Of a stretch of 53,144 bases of DNA, positions 7,903 through 16,502 are shown piece by piece. The DNA is from Ignavibacteriales bacterium (GTDB taxonomy: Bacteria > Bacteroidota > Ignavibacteria > Ignavibacteriales > Ignavibacteriaceae). How positions within the stretch are numbered: position 1 is the stretch's first letter; every line of letters starts with the position of its first letter. The translations under genes were made by a program, and so were the position numbers. Location of the stretch: positions 1 to 53,144 of the forward strand of contig PLLW01000057.1 of assembly GCA_003141435.1 (NCBI GenBank), in the 5' to 3' direction. The notes beneath the pieces were generated by a model. The model saw only the letters and a list, made by a program, of their open reading frames with translations, did not search any database and had not been told where the DNA came from.

Positions 7903-9253
7903 ATTTACCTATACAAAATTTCGTAAAAATGTTATTAAGAATATCCTCAGAGGTTACTTCCCCAATGATTTCACCTAGACAGTTAATAGTATTTCTGAGA
8001 TCTACCGAAACAAACTCTCCGCTCATGTTATTCATTGCGGAATCTCTAGCCGTAATTAAATTTTCTTTTGCTCTTGATAAACATTGATAGTGTCTTAAAT
8101 TTGAGACAATTGCAGTTTTTTCGCTAAAACTAGAATTACCCAAAGCATGGTCTTTCATTCTATTTAGTAATTCTATGATCCCCTCCCCCGTTAAAGCAGA
8201 GAGAGAGATATCATAACTAACTGCCCCCTTATAGCCCTTATCTATTTTATTCAAAACAGTTAAAATATTCTTACGGTCATTCAGGATAAGGATTTCCTGA
8301 TAAAGAGTTTGATCAAATTCCTGCTCAACATCGTTAATGTAAAGAACCAGATCTGCATTTTTAACAGCATCTCTGCTTCTATAGATTCCTTCAAGTTCAA
8401 TAAGATCCTCTGAAAATCTTATCCCGGCAGTATCATATAGTTTAAACAAAATTCCGTCGATGCTCACCTCTTCCCGGATTATGTCCCTTGTAGTTCCAGG
8501 TATTTCGCTTACAATGGCTCTTGATTCTTTTAGAATATAATTCAATAAAGAAGACTTACCAACGTTCGGAATCCCAACCAGAGCAACATTAACCCCATCC
8601 CTCATTATTTTACCAAATGAATAAGTTTTTAATAATGAATCAATTTCTGACTGAACATGATCAATTCGTTTTATTAACTCTCCTTGTTCAATAAATTTAA
8701 CATCCTCCTCAGCAAAATCCAATTCCAATTCTACAAAAGAAGAAATATTCAATAATAACATCCTGAGTTCATCAACTTTCCGGGATAAAAGTCCATTTAG
8801 CTGATTTCTTGCTCCTCTTAATGAAGCTTCAGTATGTGATGAAATCACATCTGCCACTGCCTCAGCCTGCGACAGATCCATTCTATTATTAAGGAATGCT
8901 CTTTTTGTAAACTCCCCTGGCTCTGCTAATCTTACATTCTTCCTTGTAAGCAACTCCAATATTTTATTTGCAATAAGTGGGTTACCATGTGTGCTTATTT
9001 CAACAGAGTCTTCACCTGTATATGAATTCGGAGCCTTAAAAACCGAAATAAGCACATCATCAATCATTTCATCAGAATCAAATATATTTCCGTAATGGAC
9101 AGTATGCGATTTAGCTTTCTCAAGTTTTACCTTTCCCGTAAATATAGCATCCACCATTGCGATTGATTTTTCACCGCTAACACGGATAATGGAAATAGCC
9201 CCAAATCCCAAAGGGGTTGCTAGGGCTGAAATTGTATCTTCAATATGTGACAT
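7901..9253 (-). CDS. mnmE: tRNA modification GTPase MnmE
   Basis: MnmE (TrmE, ThdF) is the GTPase that works with MnmG on wobble uridines. It has about 450 residues from the ATG at 9253, giving the conserved start MSHIEDTISALATP. A TTG 11 codons upstream adds an unconserved stretch. The N-terminal formyl-THF-binding domain contains IRVSGE and EPGEFTKRAFLNNRMDLSQA. The inserted G domain has G1 GIPNVGKSSL, the G2/G3 region GTTRD and DTAGIR, and G4 NKID. The C-terminal CIGK motif supplies the Cys of the modification site. It precedes mnmG on the same strand, separated by 80 bases carrying both parS-like sites. Confidence 0.97.
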   Translation of the reverse strand: MSHIEDTISALATPLGFGAISIIRVSGEKSIAMVDAIFTGKVKLEKAKSHTVHYGNIFDSDEMIDDVLISVFKAPNSYTGEDSVEISTHGNPLIANKILELLTRKNVRLAEPGEFTKRAFLNNRMDLSQAEAVADVISSHTEASLRGARNQLNGLLSRKVDELRMLLLNISSFVELELDFAEEDVKFIEQGELIKRIDHVQSEIDSLLKTYSFGKIMRDGVNVALVGIPNVGKSSLLNYILKESRAIVSEIPGTTRDIIREEVSIDGILFKLYDTAGIRFSEDLIELEGIYRSRDAVKNADLVLYINDVEQEFDQTLYQEILILNDRKNILTVLNKIDKGYKGAVSYDISLSALTGEGIIELLNRMKDHALGNSSFSEKTAIVSNLRHYQCLSRAKENLITARDSAMNNMSGEFVSVDLRNTINCLGEIIGEVTSEDILNNIFTKFCIGK

Positions 9254-9525
9254 AATTATGAAAAATTGATTTGCAAAAATAAGCAATAAGGAACGAATTT
9301 ACAATCCTTAATAATAATCTCCTTGTGTCAGTCATTTTGTAAAGTTTGACATATCTTTTGCAAATAATTCCAAATTATATGCCAAAATGGCACACTAGTA
9401 CAATTTCTGCGTAATTGCTATAATCATTTGTATTATAATTAGTTATATGATAATATATCCTCGGCATAAAATTTGTATCTGTCATTACGTCAGAAGCGTT
9501 AACTTTAACTATGGAGGTTATAAAT
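9254..9525 (+). promoter_or_regulatory. Divergent mnmE/hsp20 upstream region with small palindromes
   Basis: This 270-base AT-rich region separates mnmE (minus) from hsp20 (plus). It holds a 13-bp palindrome TGCCAAAATGGCA at 9380-9392. TGTCA (9326-9330) and TGACA (9347-9351) form a spaced inverted pair, with another TGTCA at 9480. A strong GGAGG ribosome site sits at 9513-9517. I see no CIRCE element (TTAGCACTC-N9-GAGTGCTAA) and no clear sigma-32 or HspR (HAIR) site, so how the heat-shock block is controlled is not evident. No gene is visible; a short reverse frame here has no coding character. Confidence 0.35.
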
Positions 9526-10002
9526 ATGGCAATAGTAAGATGGAATCCCATGAGAGATTTAGTAAGCATGGAGAGAGATTTTAATAAAATCTTCAACTCT
9601 CTTGAAAGAAAATTTGGCTTTGGCGATGTCGATAATGAAAATGAAGAATTTGAAAACGCCGTTTGGATGCCAATGACGGATATATTGGAAGATGATAACC
9701 AATATTATCTCAATATAGATCTGCATATAGATCTGCCGGGTATTAAAAAAGAAGATGTCAAAATAAATTATTCAAATGGACAATTGAGCATTAGCGGTGA
9801 ACGCAAACAGGAAACTGTAGAAAAAAATGCCAAGTACCATCGTACAGAAAGAACATATGGTAAATATTATAGGTCTTTTACACTTCCCCAAAAGATAAAA
9901 GAAAATGAGATTGATGCTGAATTTAAAGATGGTCAATTAAAGATCTCTATTCCTAAATCTGAAGAAGTAAAACCGAAACAAATTGAAATTAAAGTTAAAT
10001 AA
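9526..10002 (+). CDS. Hsp20/alpha-crystallin small heat shock protein
   Basis: This is a 158-residue small heat shock protein, an ATP-independent holdase that binds unfolding proteins. The start (MAIVRWNPMRDLVSMERDFN) is the typical Hsp20 N-terminus, and GGAGG lies 8 bases upstream of the ATG at 9526. The alpha-crystallin domain runs from about residue 50. It contains DLPGIKKEDVKINYSNGQLSISGERKQE, with strand-forming FTLPQKIKENEIDAEFKDGQLKISIPK and the IxI-like tail IEIKVK. A tandem in-frame 12-bp duplication inserts four residues before the DLPG motif (NIDLHIDLPG instead of the usual single DLPG strand). It is the first gene of the heat-shock block and has its own terminator. Confidence 0.95.
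   Translation: MAIVRWNPMRDLVSMERDFNKIFNSLERKFGFGDVDNENEEFENAVWMPMTDILEDDNQYYLNIDLHIDLPGIKKEDVKINYSNGQLSISGERKQETVEKNAKYHRTERTYGKYYRSFTLPQKIKENEIDAEFKDGQLKISIPKSEEVKPKQIEIKVK
9713..9736 (+). repeat. Exact 12-bp tandem duplication inside hsp20
   Basis: ATATAGATCTGC occurs twice head to tail (9713-9724 and 9725-9736) with no mismatch. It is in frame and duplicates an IDLH/IDLP strand at the start of the alpha-crystallin core. Complete identity of the copies suggests a recent event. Confidence 0.9.
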
Positions 10003-10042
10003 TATTTTGTTCAACCTTGGTCTGAAACACTTTTTGTGGTCT

Positions 10043-10081
10043 ATGAAAAGAGTAGCTTTTAGCTTCCCTTTTCATTTTTTT
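10043..10081 (+). terminator. Intrinsic terminator after hsp20
   Basis: ATGAAAAG (10043-10050) pairs with CTTTTCAT (10068-10075) across a 17-base loop that can itself pair AGC with GCT. It is followed at once by a run of seven T (10075-10081). This is a standard rho-independent terminator and sets hsp20 apart from the following cbpA-like gene. Confidence 0.8.
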
Positions 10082-10103
10082 AAAGTCCGGGAGGAAATAT
10101 AAA

Positions 10104-11030
10104 ATGGAATTTAAGGATTATTATAAAATCTTAGGTGTTGACAAAAATGCAACGAAAGATGATATTAAAAAAGTCTTCAGGCGGTTAGCTAAAAAATATC
10201 ATCCCGATAAAAATCCAGGTGATAAAGCTTCGGAAGAAAAATTTAAAGAAGTGACTGAAGCAAATGAGGTTTTAAGTGATCCTGAAAAAAGAAAAAAATA
10301 TGACCAGCTTGGATCCAACTGGAAACAGTATGAAAATGCTGGGGCAGATGCAAATAACCGGTATAGAAATTACCAGCCGGGCAATCAGGGCGATGGAGCA
10401 GCTTATTCCGGAAACTTTGATGAGCTATTTGGAAACGTAGGCGGATTCTCGGATTTCTTTGAAAGTTTTTTTGGCGGAAGAACCAGCAATACCAGGCAAT
10501 CTCGTCCCCGGAAAGGAAAAGATTATGAGGCATCATTAAGCATTTCACTTGAAGAAGCGCACCATGGTACTGAAAAAGAATTTACTCTTGATGGAAAAAA
10601 AATAAGAATAAAAATTACACCGGGAATCGAACATGGTAAAAAATTACGTTTAAAACAGCAGGGTTCTGAAGGTATTTCAGGAGGAGAAAAAGGCGATCTT
10701 TATATTAATATAAAAATTGAAAACCATTCCCATTTTGAAAGAAATGGAAACGATCTTTATTGTAATTTAGATGTTGATCTATATACGGCTGTTTTAGGAG
10801 GGAAGAAACCTCTGAAAACACTTGACGGGAAAACAATAAATGTAAATATTCCGCCGGAGACTGAAGGTGGTACTACATTTAGAATTAAAGAAATGGGTAT
10901 GCATCATTCCAATAATCCTAATTTAAAAGGAGACCTTTTTGTAAAAGTAAACGTTAAACTTCCCAAACATTTGAGCCATAAGGAAATAGAACTATTTAAA
11001 GAATTATCATTAATAAGAAACGCAAAATAA
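10104..11030 (+). CDS. cbpA: Type II J-domain co-chaperone (CbpA-like)
   Basis: This 308-residue DnaJ-family protein has an N-terminal J domain ([19 protein letters not shown]) with the HPD tripeptide in [11 protein letters not shown] Gly/Phe-rich linker at about residues 75-130 includes [21 protein letters not shown]. Two C-terminal substrate-binding beta domains follow. It lacks the four CXXCXGXG zinc repeats of DnaJ proper, so it is a CbpA/type II protein rather than the canonical DnaJ. It stimulates DnaK ATPase and delivers clients; dnaK and grpE are not in the window. A GGGAGG ribosome site precedes the ATG. htpG starts 16 bases after it, which suggests co-transcription. Confidence 0.93.
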   Translation: MEFKDYYKILGVDKNATKDDIKKVFRRLAKKYHPDKNPGDKASEEKFKEVTEANEVLSDPEKRKKYDQLGSNWKQYENAGADANNRYRNYQPGNQGDGAAYSGNFDELFGNVGGFSDFFESFFGGRTSNTRQSRPRKGKDYEASLSISLEEAHHGTEKEFTLDGKKIRIKITPGIEHGKKLRLKQQGSEGISGGEKGDLYINIKIENHSHFERNGNDLYCNLDVDLYTAVLGGKKPLKTLDGKTINVNIPPETEGGTTFRIKEMGMHHSNNPNLKGDLFVKVNVKLPKHLSHKEIELFKELSLIRNAK

Positions 11031-11046
11031 AATCGGAGTTATTATA

Positions 11047-12960
11047 ATGCCCAAAGAAACCACAGCACATAAATATGAATTTAAAGCTGAAATTAAACAG
11101 CTGCTTGATATACTAGTTCATTCATTATATACAAGTCGTGAAATATTTTTAAGAGAGCTAATATCAAACTCTTCTGACGCACTTGATAAATTAAGGTTTG
11201 AGTCTACTAAAGGAACCGATATTCTTGATAAAGAACTTCCTCTTGAAATAAGAATAGAATTTGATGAGAAGAAAAAACTTTTAACAATTAAAGATACCGG
11301 TATTGGAATGAACCGGGATGAGATTATTCTGAATATTGGTACTATCGCGAAGTCCGGTTCCGCCGAATTTATTAAGCAGCTTGCTGAAAGCAAGTCGGAA
11401 ATAAACAATATTATTGGAAAATTTGGGGTTGGGTTCTATTCGGTCTTTATGGTTGCAGAGGAAGTAGTTATTAAATCAAAATCCTTTAGAAAGGACGAAC
11501 CTGCGGTTGAGTGGCGTTCAAAAGGATCCGGTGATTACGAAATTGAAGAGCTTGATGAAAAGCTTCAAAGAGGAACAACTATTGAAATTCATTTAAAAGA
11601 AGATGCAAAAGATTTTGCAGAGAAATACAAACTTGAGAATATTATTAAGAAGCATTCCAATTTTGTCTCATTCCCTATCTTCCTCGAAAAAGAAAAGGTA
11701 AATACAGTTTCCGCTATCTGGCGTGAGCCAAAATCAACTGTTAAGAAAGAGCAGTATGATGAGTTCTATAAGTTTATGACATACGATACTGAAGAACCTG
11801 CGGATGTTATACATGTTTCAATCGATGCCCCAATACAGTTCAATGCGCTTTTATTCATCCCGAAGAAAAATACTGATTTCTTTGGATTCAATCGAGAGGA
11901 TTATGGTCTCGATCTCTATGTGAGAAGAGTTCTTATCCAGCATAAGAACAAGGAACTTCTGTCAGAATACCTCAGCTTTGTTAAGGGAGTTGTCGATTCA
12001 GAGGATCTTCCATTAAATATTTCAAGAGAAACTCTTCAGGAAAATTCAATATTTTCAAAGATCGCTGGTAATGTTACAAGCCAGGTACTCTCTTACCTTC
12101 TAAAGAAAGCTAAAGACGAAACTGAAAAGTATCTTGAATTCTGGAATCAGCATGGACGCGTTTTCAAACTTGGATATATGGACTTCGCTAATGTTGACAA
12201 GTATTCGCAGCTCTTAAGATTTAATTCTTCTTTCAATGAAAAGGATACTGACTATACTTCTCTTGAAGATTATGTTTCAAGATTCAAAGAAGGTCAGAAA
12301 GAAATTTTCTATGCTTTCGGAACAAGCAGGGATTCGGTTAAACAGGATCCCCATCTGGAAATATTCAAAAGAAAGGAACTCGAAGTTCTTTACCTCTTTG
12401 ACCCTATTGATGAGTTCATAGTTAATGCATTAAGAAAATTTAAAGATTTTGATTTCAAATCGGTTGATAATGTCGATCTGAAAGGAATGGAAACCTTCAA
12501 GGATTCTGAAGAGAAAGAAAAGAAATATGAGGACTTAAGCAAAGCCGACGAGAAACACTTCGACAGCCTTCTCGATCGGATTAAAAAAATATTAGGCGAT
12601 AGGGTTACCGATGTTAAGGAATCAAAAAGATTGGTCGACAGTCCCTCATGCCTGGTTTCGCCTGATGATGGATTCTCTTCACAAATGCTGAAGATGATGA
12701 AAATGACAAATAAAGATATTCAGATACAGAAGAAAATATTTGAAGTTAATAAGGATCATAAACTTGTAAGGAATCTGCTAAAAGTCTTCAAAGCCAATGC
12801 AAAAGATGAATATATAACGGATGTTGTTGAGCAGTTATATGAATCAGCCCTGCTGCAGGAGGGCACGCTTGATGATCCGCATAACCTTATTAGTAGATTG
12901 AATCGGATGCTCGAAGAGTCAAGCGATTGGTACACGGAAGTAAAAAAATACAAGGAGTAA
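11047..12960 (+). CDS. htpG: Hsp90 chaperone HtpG
   Basis: This is a 637-residue bacterial Hsp90. The N-terminal GHKL ATPase domain shows the Hsp90 signature YTSREIFLRELISNSSDALDK. The N-box Asn, DTGIGM, GTIAKSGSAEF and GKFGVGFYSVFMV follow. The middle domain includes NISRETLQEN (with the catalytic Arg) and LPLNISRE. The C-terminal dimerisation region includes the PSCLV segment typical of HtpG (LVDSPSCLVSPDDG). It is co-directional with cbpA (16-base gap) and clpB (71-base gap), forming a proteostasis cluster in which the J-protein, Hsp90 and ClpB disaggregase could cooperate with DnaK encoded elsewhere. Confidence 0.97.
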   Translation: MPKETTAHKYEFKAEIKQLLDILVHSLYTSREIFLRELISNSSDALDKLRFESTKGTDILDKELPLEIRIEFDEKKKLLTIKDTGIGMNRDEIILNIGTIAKSGSAEFIKQLAESKSEINNIIGKFGVGFYSVFMVAEEVVIKSKSFRKDEPAVEWRSKGSGDYEIEELDEKLQRGTTIEIHLKEDAKDFAEKYKLENIIKKHSNFVSFPIFLEKEKVNTVSAIWREPKSTVKKEQYDEFYKFMTYDTEEPADVIHVSIDAPIQFNALLFIPKKNTDFFGFNREDYGLDLYVRRVLIQHKNKELLSEYLSFVKGVVDSEDLPLNISRETLQENSIFSKIAGNVTSQVLSYLLKKAKDETEKYLEFWNQHGRVFKLGYMDFANVDKYSQLLRFNSSFNEKDTDYTSLEDYVSRFKEGQKEIFYAFGTSRDSVKQDPHLEIFKRKELEVLYLFDPIDEFIVNALRKFKDFDFKSVDNVDLKGMETFKDSEEKEKKYEDLSKADEKHFDSLLDRIKKILGDRVTDVKESKRLVDSPSCLVSPDDGFSSQMLKMMKMTNKDIQIQKKIFEVNKDHKLVRNLLKVFKANAKDEYITDVVEQLYESALLQEGTLDDPHNLISRLNRMLEESSDWYTEVKKYKE

Positions 12961-12974
12961 TTAATAGAACGTTA

Positions 12975-13004
12975 TTGGTATTCATAACTATCTTGAAATA
13001 CCAA
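12975..13004 (+). promoter_or_regulatory. Inverted repeat in the htpG-clpB gap
   Basis: TTGGTATT (12975-12982) and AATACCAA (12997-13004) form a perfect 8-bp stem with a 14-base loop, 27 bases ahead of the clpB start. No T-run follows, so it is less likely a terminator than an operator or an RNA structure affecting clpB expression. Confidence 0.4.
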
Positions 13005-13031
13005 GCTGTTCTTACAAAAGGATAGAATATT

Positions 13032-15650
13032 ATGGCATTTAATTTTAATAAGTTCACGGTCAAAGCCCAGGAAATTTTACAGAATGCAATTGAAATTGCA
13101 CAGAACTATAACAATCAAATAATTGAACCTGAACATCTGCTTGCAGCTCTTATACAGGAGGCAGGAAATATTGCAGATACAATACTTCAGAAGACTGGCG
13201 GTAATTTAAACCCGGTTAAAATCAAAATTAACCATTTGATGGAAAGCCTTCCTAAAATATCAGGAGCAGGACTGGGTAATCAGCAAATGTCAAACTATAT
13301 GCTGAAACTTTTAGATGACTCTGCGGAAGAGGCTAAAAACTTAAAGGACGAATTTGTTTCTACCGAACATCTTCTTCTCGCCTTATCTAAAAATCAAAGT
13401 AATGCCGGACAGCTTCTACGGGATAATGGCGTATCACATGATGAAATTCTAACAGCCTTAAAAGAGGTTAGAGGAAACCAACGCGTTACAACCCAGAATC
13501 CGGAGGATACCTATCAATCTTTAAAGAAGTATGGAAGAAACTTGAACGATTTGGTGAAGATTGGAAAACTTGATCCGGTCATTGGAAGAGATGAAGAGAT
13601 TCGCAGAGTGCTTCAGGTATTATCCCGCCGGACAAAAAATAATCCTGTCCTTATTGGCGAGCCGGGTGTAGGCAAAACAGCAATAGCTGAAGGAATCGCT
13701 CATCGCATTGTAAATGGTGATGTTCCTGAAAATTTAAAGTCAAAACAGATTATTGCTCTCGATATGGGAGCCCTTGTTGCTGGTACACAGTTCCGCGGAC
13801 AATTTGAGGAAAGATTAAAAGCAGTTATTAAAGAAGTCGAATCTTCTGCCGGTCAGATAATTCTCTTTATTGATGAGCTTCATACTTTAGTCGGTGCCGG
13901 TGCTGTATCAGGCTCAATGGATGCGGCAAACATTCTTAAACCGGCACTTGCAAAAGGTGAACTGCACGCAATTGGTGCCACCACACTGAACGAATATAAA
14001 AAATATATTGAAAAGGATGCAGCTCTGGAAAGAAGATTCCAGCCGGTGTTGGTAAATGAGCCGACTGTTGAGGATACGATTTCAATCCTAAGAGGATTGA
14101 AGGAAAGATATGAAGTCCATCATGGTGTCAGGATAACAGATGGGGCTATTATTGCTGCTGCACAGCTTTCGCACCGGTATATTACTGACCGTTTTTTACC
14201 TGACAAAGCAATTGATCTGATGGATGAATCCGCTTCCAAATTAAGAATGGAAATTGATTCAATGCCCGAAGAACTCGATGCTGTTGAAAGAAAAATTACG
14301 CAGCTTGAAATAGAGCGCGAAGCCTTAAAAAGGGAAAAAGATGAATCTTCAGAGAAAAGAATTATAGAAATTCAAAAAGAATTGAATGAACTTACTGAAG
14401 AAAGACATACTTTTCGTCTGCACTGGAATCTTGAAAAAGATAAGATTCAGAAGATCCGGACAATGAAGAGTGATATTGAAAACGCAAAGTCCCTTGCAGA
14501 TAAATATGAGCGTGAAGGAGATCTTGGCAAAGTTGCTGAACTAAGATATGGAACAATCGCAGGGACGGAAAAAAGCCTTCTGAAAGAAACAAAAGGACTT
14601 TCTGAAATACAAAAAAATAAAAAAATGCTTAAAGAGGAAGTTGATGCTGAGGATATCGCTGAAGTTGTTGCAAAATGGACAGGCATTCCTGTAAGCAAAA
14701 TGCTTGAAACAGAAAGAGCAAAATTGATTCGCCTTGAAGATGAGCTTCACAAAAGAGTCGTCGGACAAAACGATGCCGTATCTGCTGTTTCCAATGCAAT
14801 CAGAAGATCCCGTACTGGATTGCAGGATGCAAACAGACCAATTGGTTCATTCATATTCATAGGTACAACTGGTGTCGGCAAAACAGAACTTGCTCGTGCA
14901 CTTGCAGAATTTCTGTTCGATGATGAGCATGCAATGATTAGACTCGATATGTCGGAGTATATGGAGAAGTTTTCTGTATCCAGATTAATCGGTGCCCCTC
15001 CCGGATATGTGGGCTATGAAGAAGGAGGTCAGTTAACCGAGGCTGTAAGAAGACGTCCCTATTCCGTTGTCCTTCTTGATGAAATTGAAAAAGCACATCC
15101 TGATGTCTTTAATATTCTCCTCCAGGTTTTGGATGATGGAAGATTAACTGACAATCAGGGAAGAACTGTAAACTTCAAAAACACAATAATTATAATGACC
15201 TCGAACATAGGTTCGCATTTGATTCAGGAAAAGCTCGAACATGTGGATGATAATGAAGTGGAAAATGTTCTTGGGGAGCTGCGATTTACACTGATTGATC
15301 TATTAAGAAAAACAATTCGTCCCGAATTTCTAAACAGGATTGATGAAGTTGTACTTTTTAAACCGCTTAGTAGAAATGAAATTAGACAAATTGTTGATAT
15401 CCAGATCGCGAAAGTAATCAAATTGCTTAAGGACAAAGATATTGTTCTTGATGTTGATGAAGAAGCAAAAGACTGGCTTGCAAAACTCGGCTACGATGTT
15501 ACTTATGGTGCACGTCCTTTAAAAAGAACAATTCAGAAATACCTGATCAATCCTTTATCCCAGGAGCTTCTTGCCGCTCATTTTGAAAGCGGTGATACGG
15601 TAAATGTAACCCAATCACCCAATGCCGGTCTGGAATTCCGAAAAAAGTAA
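13032..15650 (+). CDS. clpB: ATP-dependent disaggregase ClpB
   Basis: This is an 872-residue Hsp100 of usual ClpB length. The N-terminal Clp-N repeats comprise [16 protein letters not shown] and [14 protein letters not shown]. The first AAA+ module has Walker [10 protein letters not shown] near residue 210 and Walker [11 protein letters not shown]. The long coiled-coil middle domain spans roughly residues 400-530 and distinguishes ClpB from ClpA/ClpC. The second AAA+ module has Walker [10 protein letters not shown] near residue 613 and [16 protein letters not shown]. The substrate pore loop [13 protein letters not shown] is present, along with the C-terminal D2-small domain. No ClpP-binding IGF/L loop was seen. 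It resolubilises aggregates together with DnaK and J-protein. It is the last gene of the heat-shock block. Confidence 0.97.
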   Translation: MAFNFNKFTVKAQEILQNAIEIAQNYNNQIIEPEHLLAALIQEAGNIADTILQKTGGNLNPVKIKINHLMESLPKISGAGLGNQQMSNYMLKLLDDSAEEAKNLKDEFVSTEHLLLALSKNQSNAGQLLRDNGVSHDEILTALKEVRGNQRVTTQNPEDTYQSLKKYGRNLNDLVKIGKLDPVIGRDEEIRRVLQVLSRRTKNNPVLIGEPGVGKTAIAEGIAHRIVNGDVPENLKSKQIIALDMGALVAGTQFRGQFEERLKAVIKEVESSAGQIILFIDELHTLVGAGAVSGSMDAANILKPALAKGELHAIGATTLNEYKKYIEKDAALERRFQPVLVNEPTVEDTISILRGLKERYEVHHGVRITDGAIIAAAQLSHRYITDRFLPDKAIDLMDESASKLRMEIDSMPEELDAVERKITQLEIEREALKREKDESSEKRIIEIQKELNELTEERHTFRLHWNLEKDKIQKIRTMKSDIENAKSLADKYEREGDLGKVAELRYGTIAGTEKSLLKETKGLSEIQKNKKMLKEEVDAEDIAEVVAKWTGIPVSKMLETERAKLIRLEDELHKRVVGQNDAVSAVSNAIRRSRTGLQDANRPIGSFIFIGTTGVGKTELARALAEFLFDDEHAMIRLDMSEYMEKFSVSRLIGAPPGYVGYEEGGQLTEAVRRRPYSVVLLDEIEKAHPDVFNILLQVLDDGRLTDNQGRTVNFKNTIIIMTSNIGSHLIQEKLEHVDDNEVENVLGELRFTLIDLLRKTIRPEFLNRIDEVVLFKPLSRNEIRQIVDIQIAKVIKLLKDKDIVLDVDEEAKDWLAKLGYDVTYGARPLKRTIQKYLINPLSQELLAAHFESGDTVNVTQSPNAGLEFRKK

Positions 15651-15679
15651 AAATAGCACAACTTCTTTATCCTAAATAA

Positions 15680-15705
15680 ATAATCCCGGCTTTTGCTGGG
15701 ATTAT
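15680..15705 (+). terminator. Strong hairpin after clpB
   Basis: ATAATCCCGGC (15680-15690) pairs with GCTGGGATTAT (15695-15705): 11 bp with one G-T wobble and a TTTT loop. It lies 29 bases after the clpB stop. There is no downstream T-run (CCCCTCG follows), so it may act as an RNA 3'-end stabiliser or a weak terminator. Confidence 0.6.
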
Positions 15706-15807
15706 CCCCTCGACAAAACCTTTCGTTTATTGATCTCAATGAGATATAGCGCACTCCTACTTGATTAAAAAGGGCTAATATAATATTATTGTTTCCATAA
15801 ATTTAAA

Positions 15808-16422
15808 ATGAATAATATAGTTAAGTCAGCTTCGGAATTTGTTTCTAACCTTTTGAATGAAAAACTTCCTTCAGAATTTACATACCACAATCTTATACAT
15901 GCCCGTGAAGTATTTGAGGCAGTTACCGAATTAGGAAAAAACTCCGCTCTGCCGGATGAAGAATTAGAAATTATTCAGGTTGCCGCCTGGTTTCATGACA
16001 CTGGTTTTATTAAGGGCTATCTTGACCATGAATATAAGAGTATTGAAATTGTGAAAGAATTTTTAGAAAACATATGCTGCCCTGTTAAGAAAATTGATAG
16101 AATAAATGAAATTATCATAATGACTGAAATGGCTAATATGCCCCGTAGTCTCTCTGATAAGATTATAAGAGACGCTGACATTTTACATATTGGGAAAGAA
16201 GATTGTTATTCTAAATGCCTTGCACTTAAATCTGAATTGGAAAGTATCGATCATAAAAAAATTACCGAATCCGAATGGCTCCATTCTAGTGTTGATTTTA
16301 TCAATGGGACATCATTTTTTACGGACTATGCAAAATCAAAATATGAGGAAGGACGCCAGAAGAATATATCCCGCCTCAATGAAATGATCAAAAAATTGTC
16401 TCCAAAAGATCATTTTGCATAA
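15808..16422 (+). CDS. HD-domain metal-dependent phosphohydrolase
   Basis: This 204-residue HD-superfamily protein has metal-ligand motifs visible in order: H in YHNLIHAREVF, the HD doublet in AAWFHDTGFIKGY, a following H in LDHEYKS, and the final Asp in IIRDADILHIG. Such proteins hydrolyse phosphate esters of nucleotides or related compounds. No extra (p)ppGpp synthetase or TGS domain is present, and the exact substrate is not inferable. It starts at the ATG at 15808 after an AT-rich leader and is followed 80 bases later by an L,D-transpeptidase on the same strand. No functional link between the two is evident. Confidence 0.85.
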   Translation: MNNIVKSASEFVSNLLNEKLPSEFTYHNLIHAREVFEAVTELGKNSALPDEELEIIQVAAWFHDTGFIKGYLDHEYKSIEIVKEFLENICCPVKKIDRINEIIIMTEMANMPRSLSDKIIRDADILHIGKEDCYSKCLALKSELESIDHKKITESEWLHSSVDFINGTSFFTDYAKSKYEEGRQKNISRLNEMIKKLSPKDHFA

Positions 16423-16502
16423 TTGCCAATACACCTATATCTTAAGCGGCATAATTTCAGAAGGTTATTTTTCCCCTTCATTCTAAAGAAACATTTATAC
16501 TT

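Noticed and set aside
9254-9525. CIRCE, HAIR or sigma-32 control elements for the heat-shock block
   Set aside because: None of the known motifs could be matched; only short generic palindromes were seen.
9375-9596. 73-codon minus-strand frame upstream of hsp20
   Set aside because: Overlaps the hsp20 start and has no recognisable protein features.
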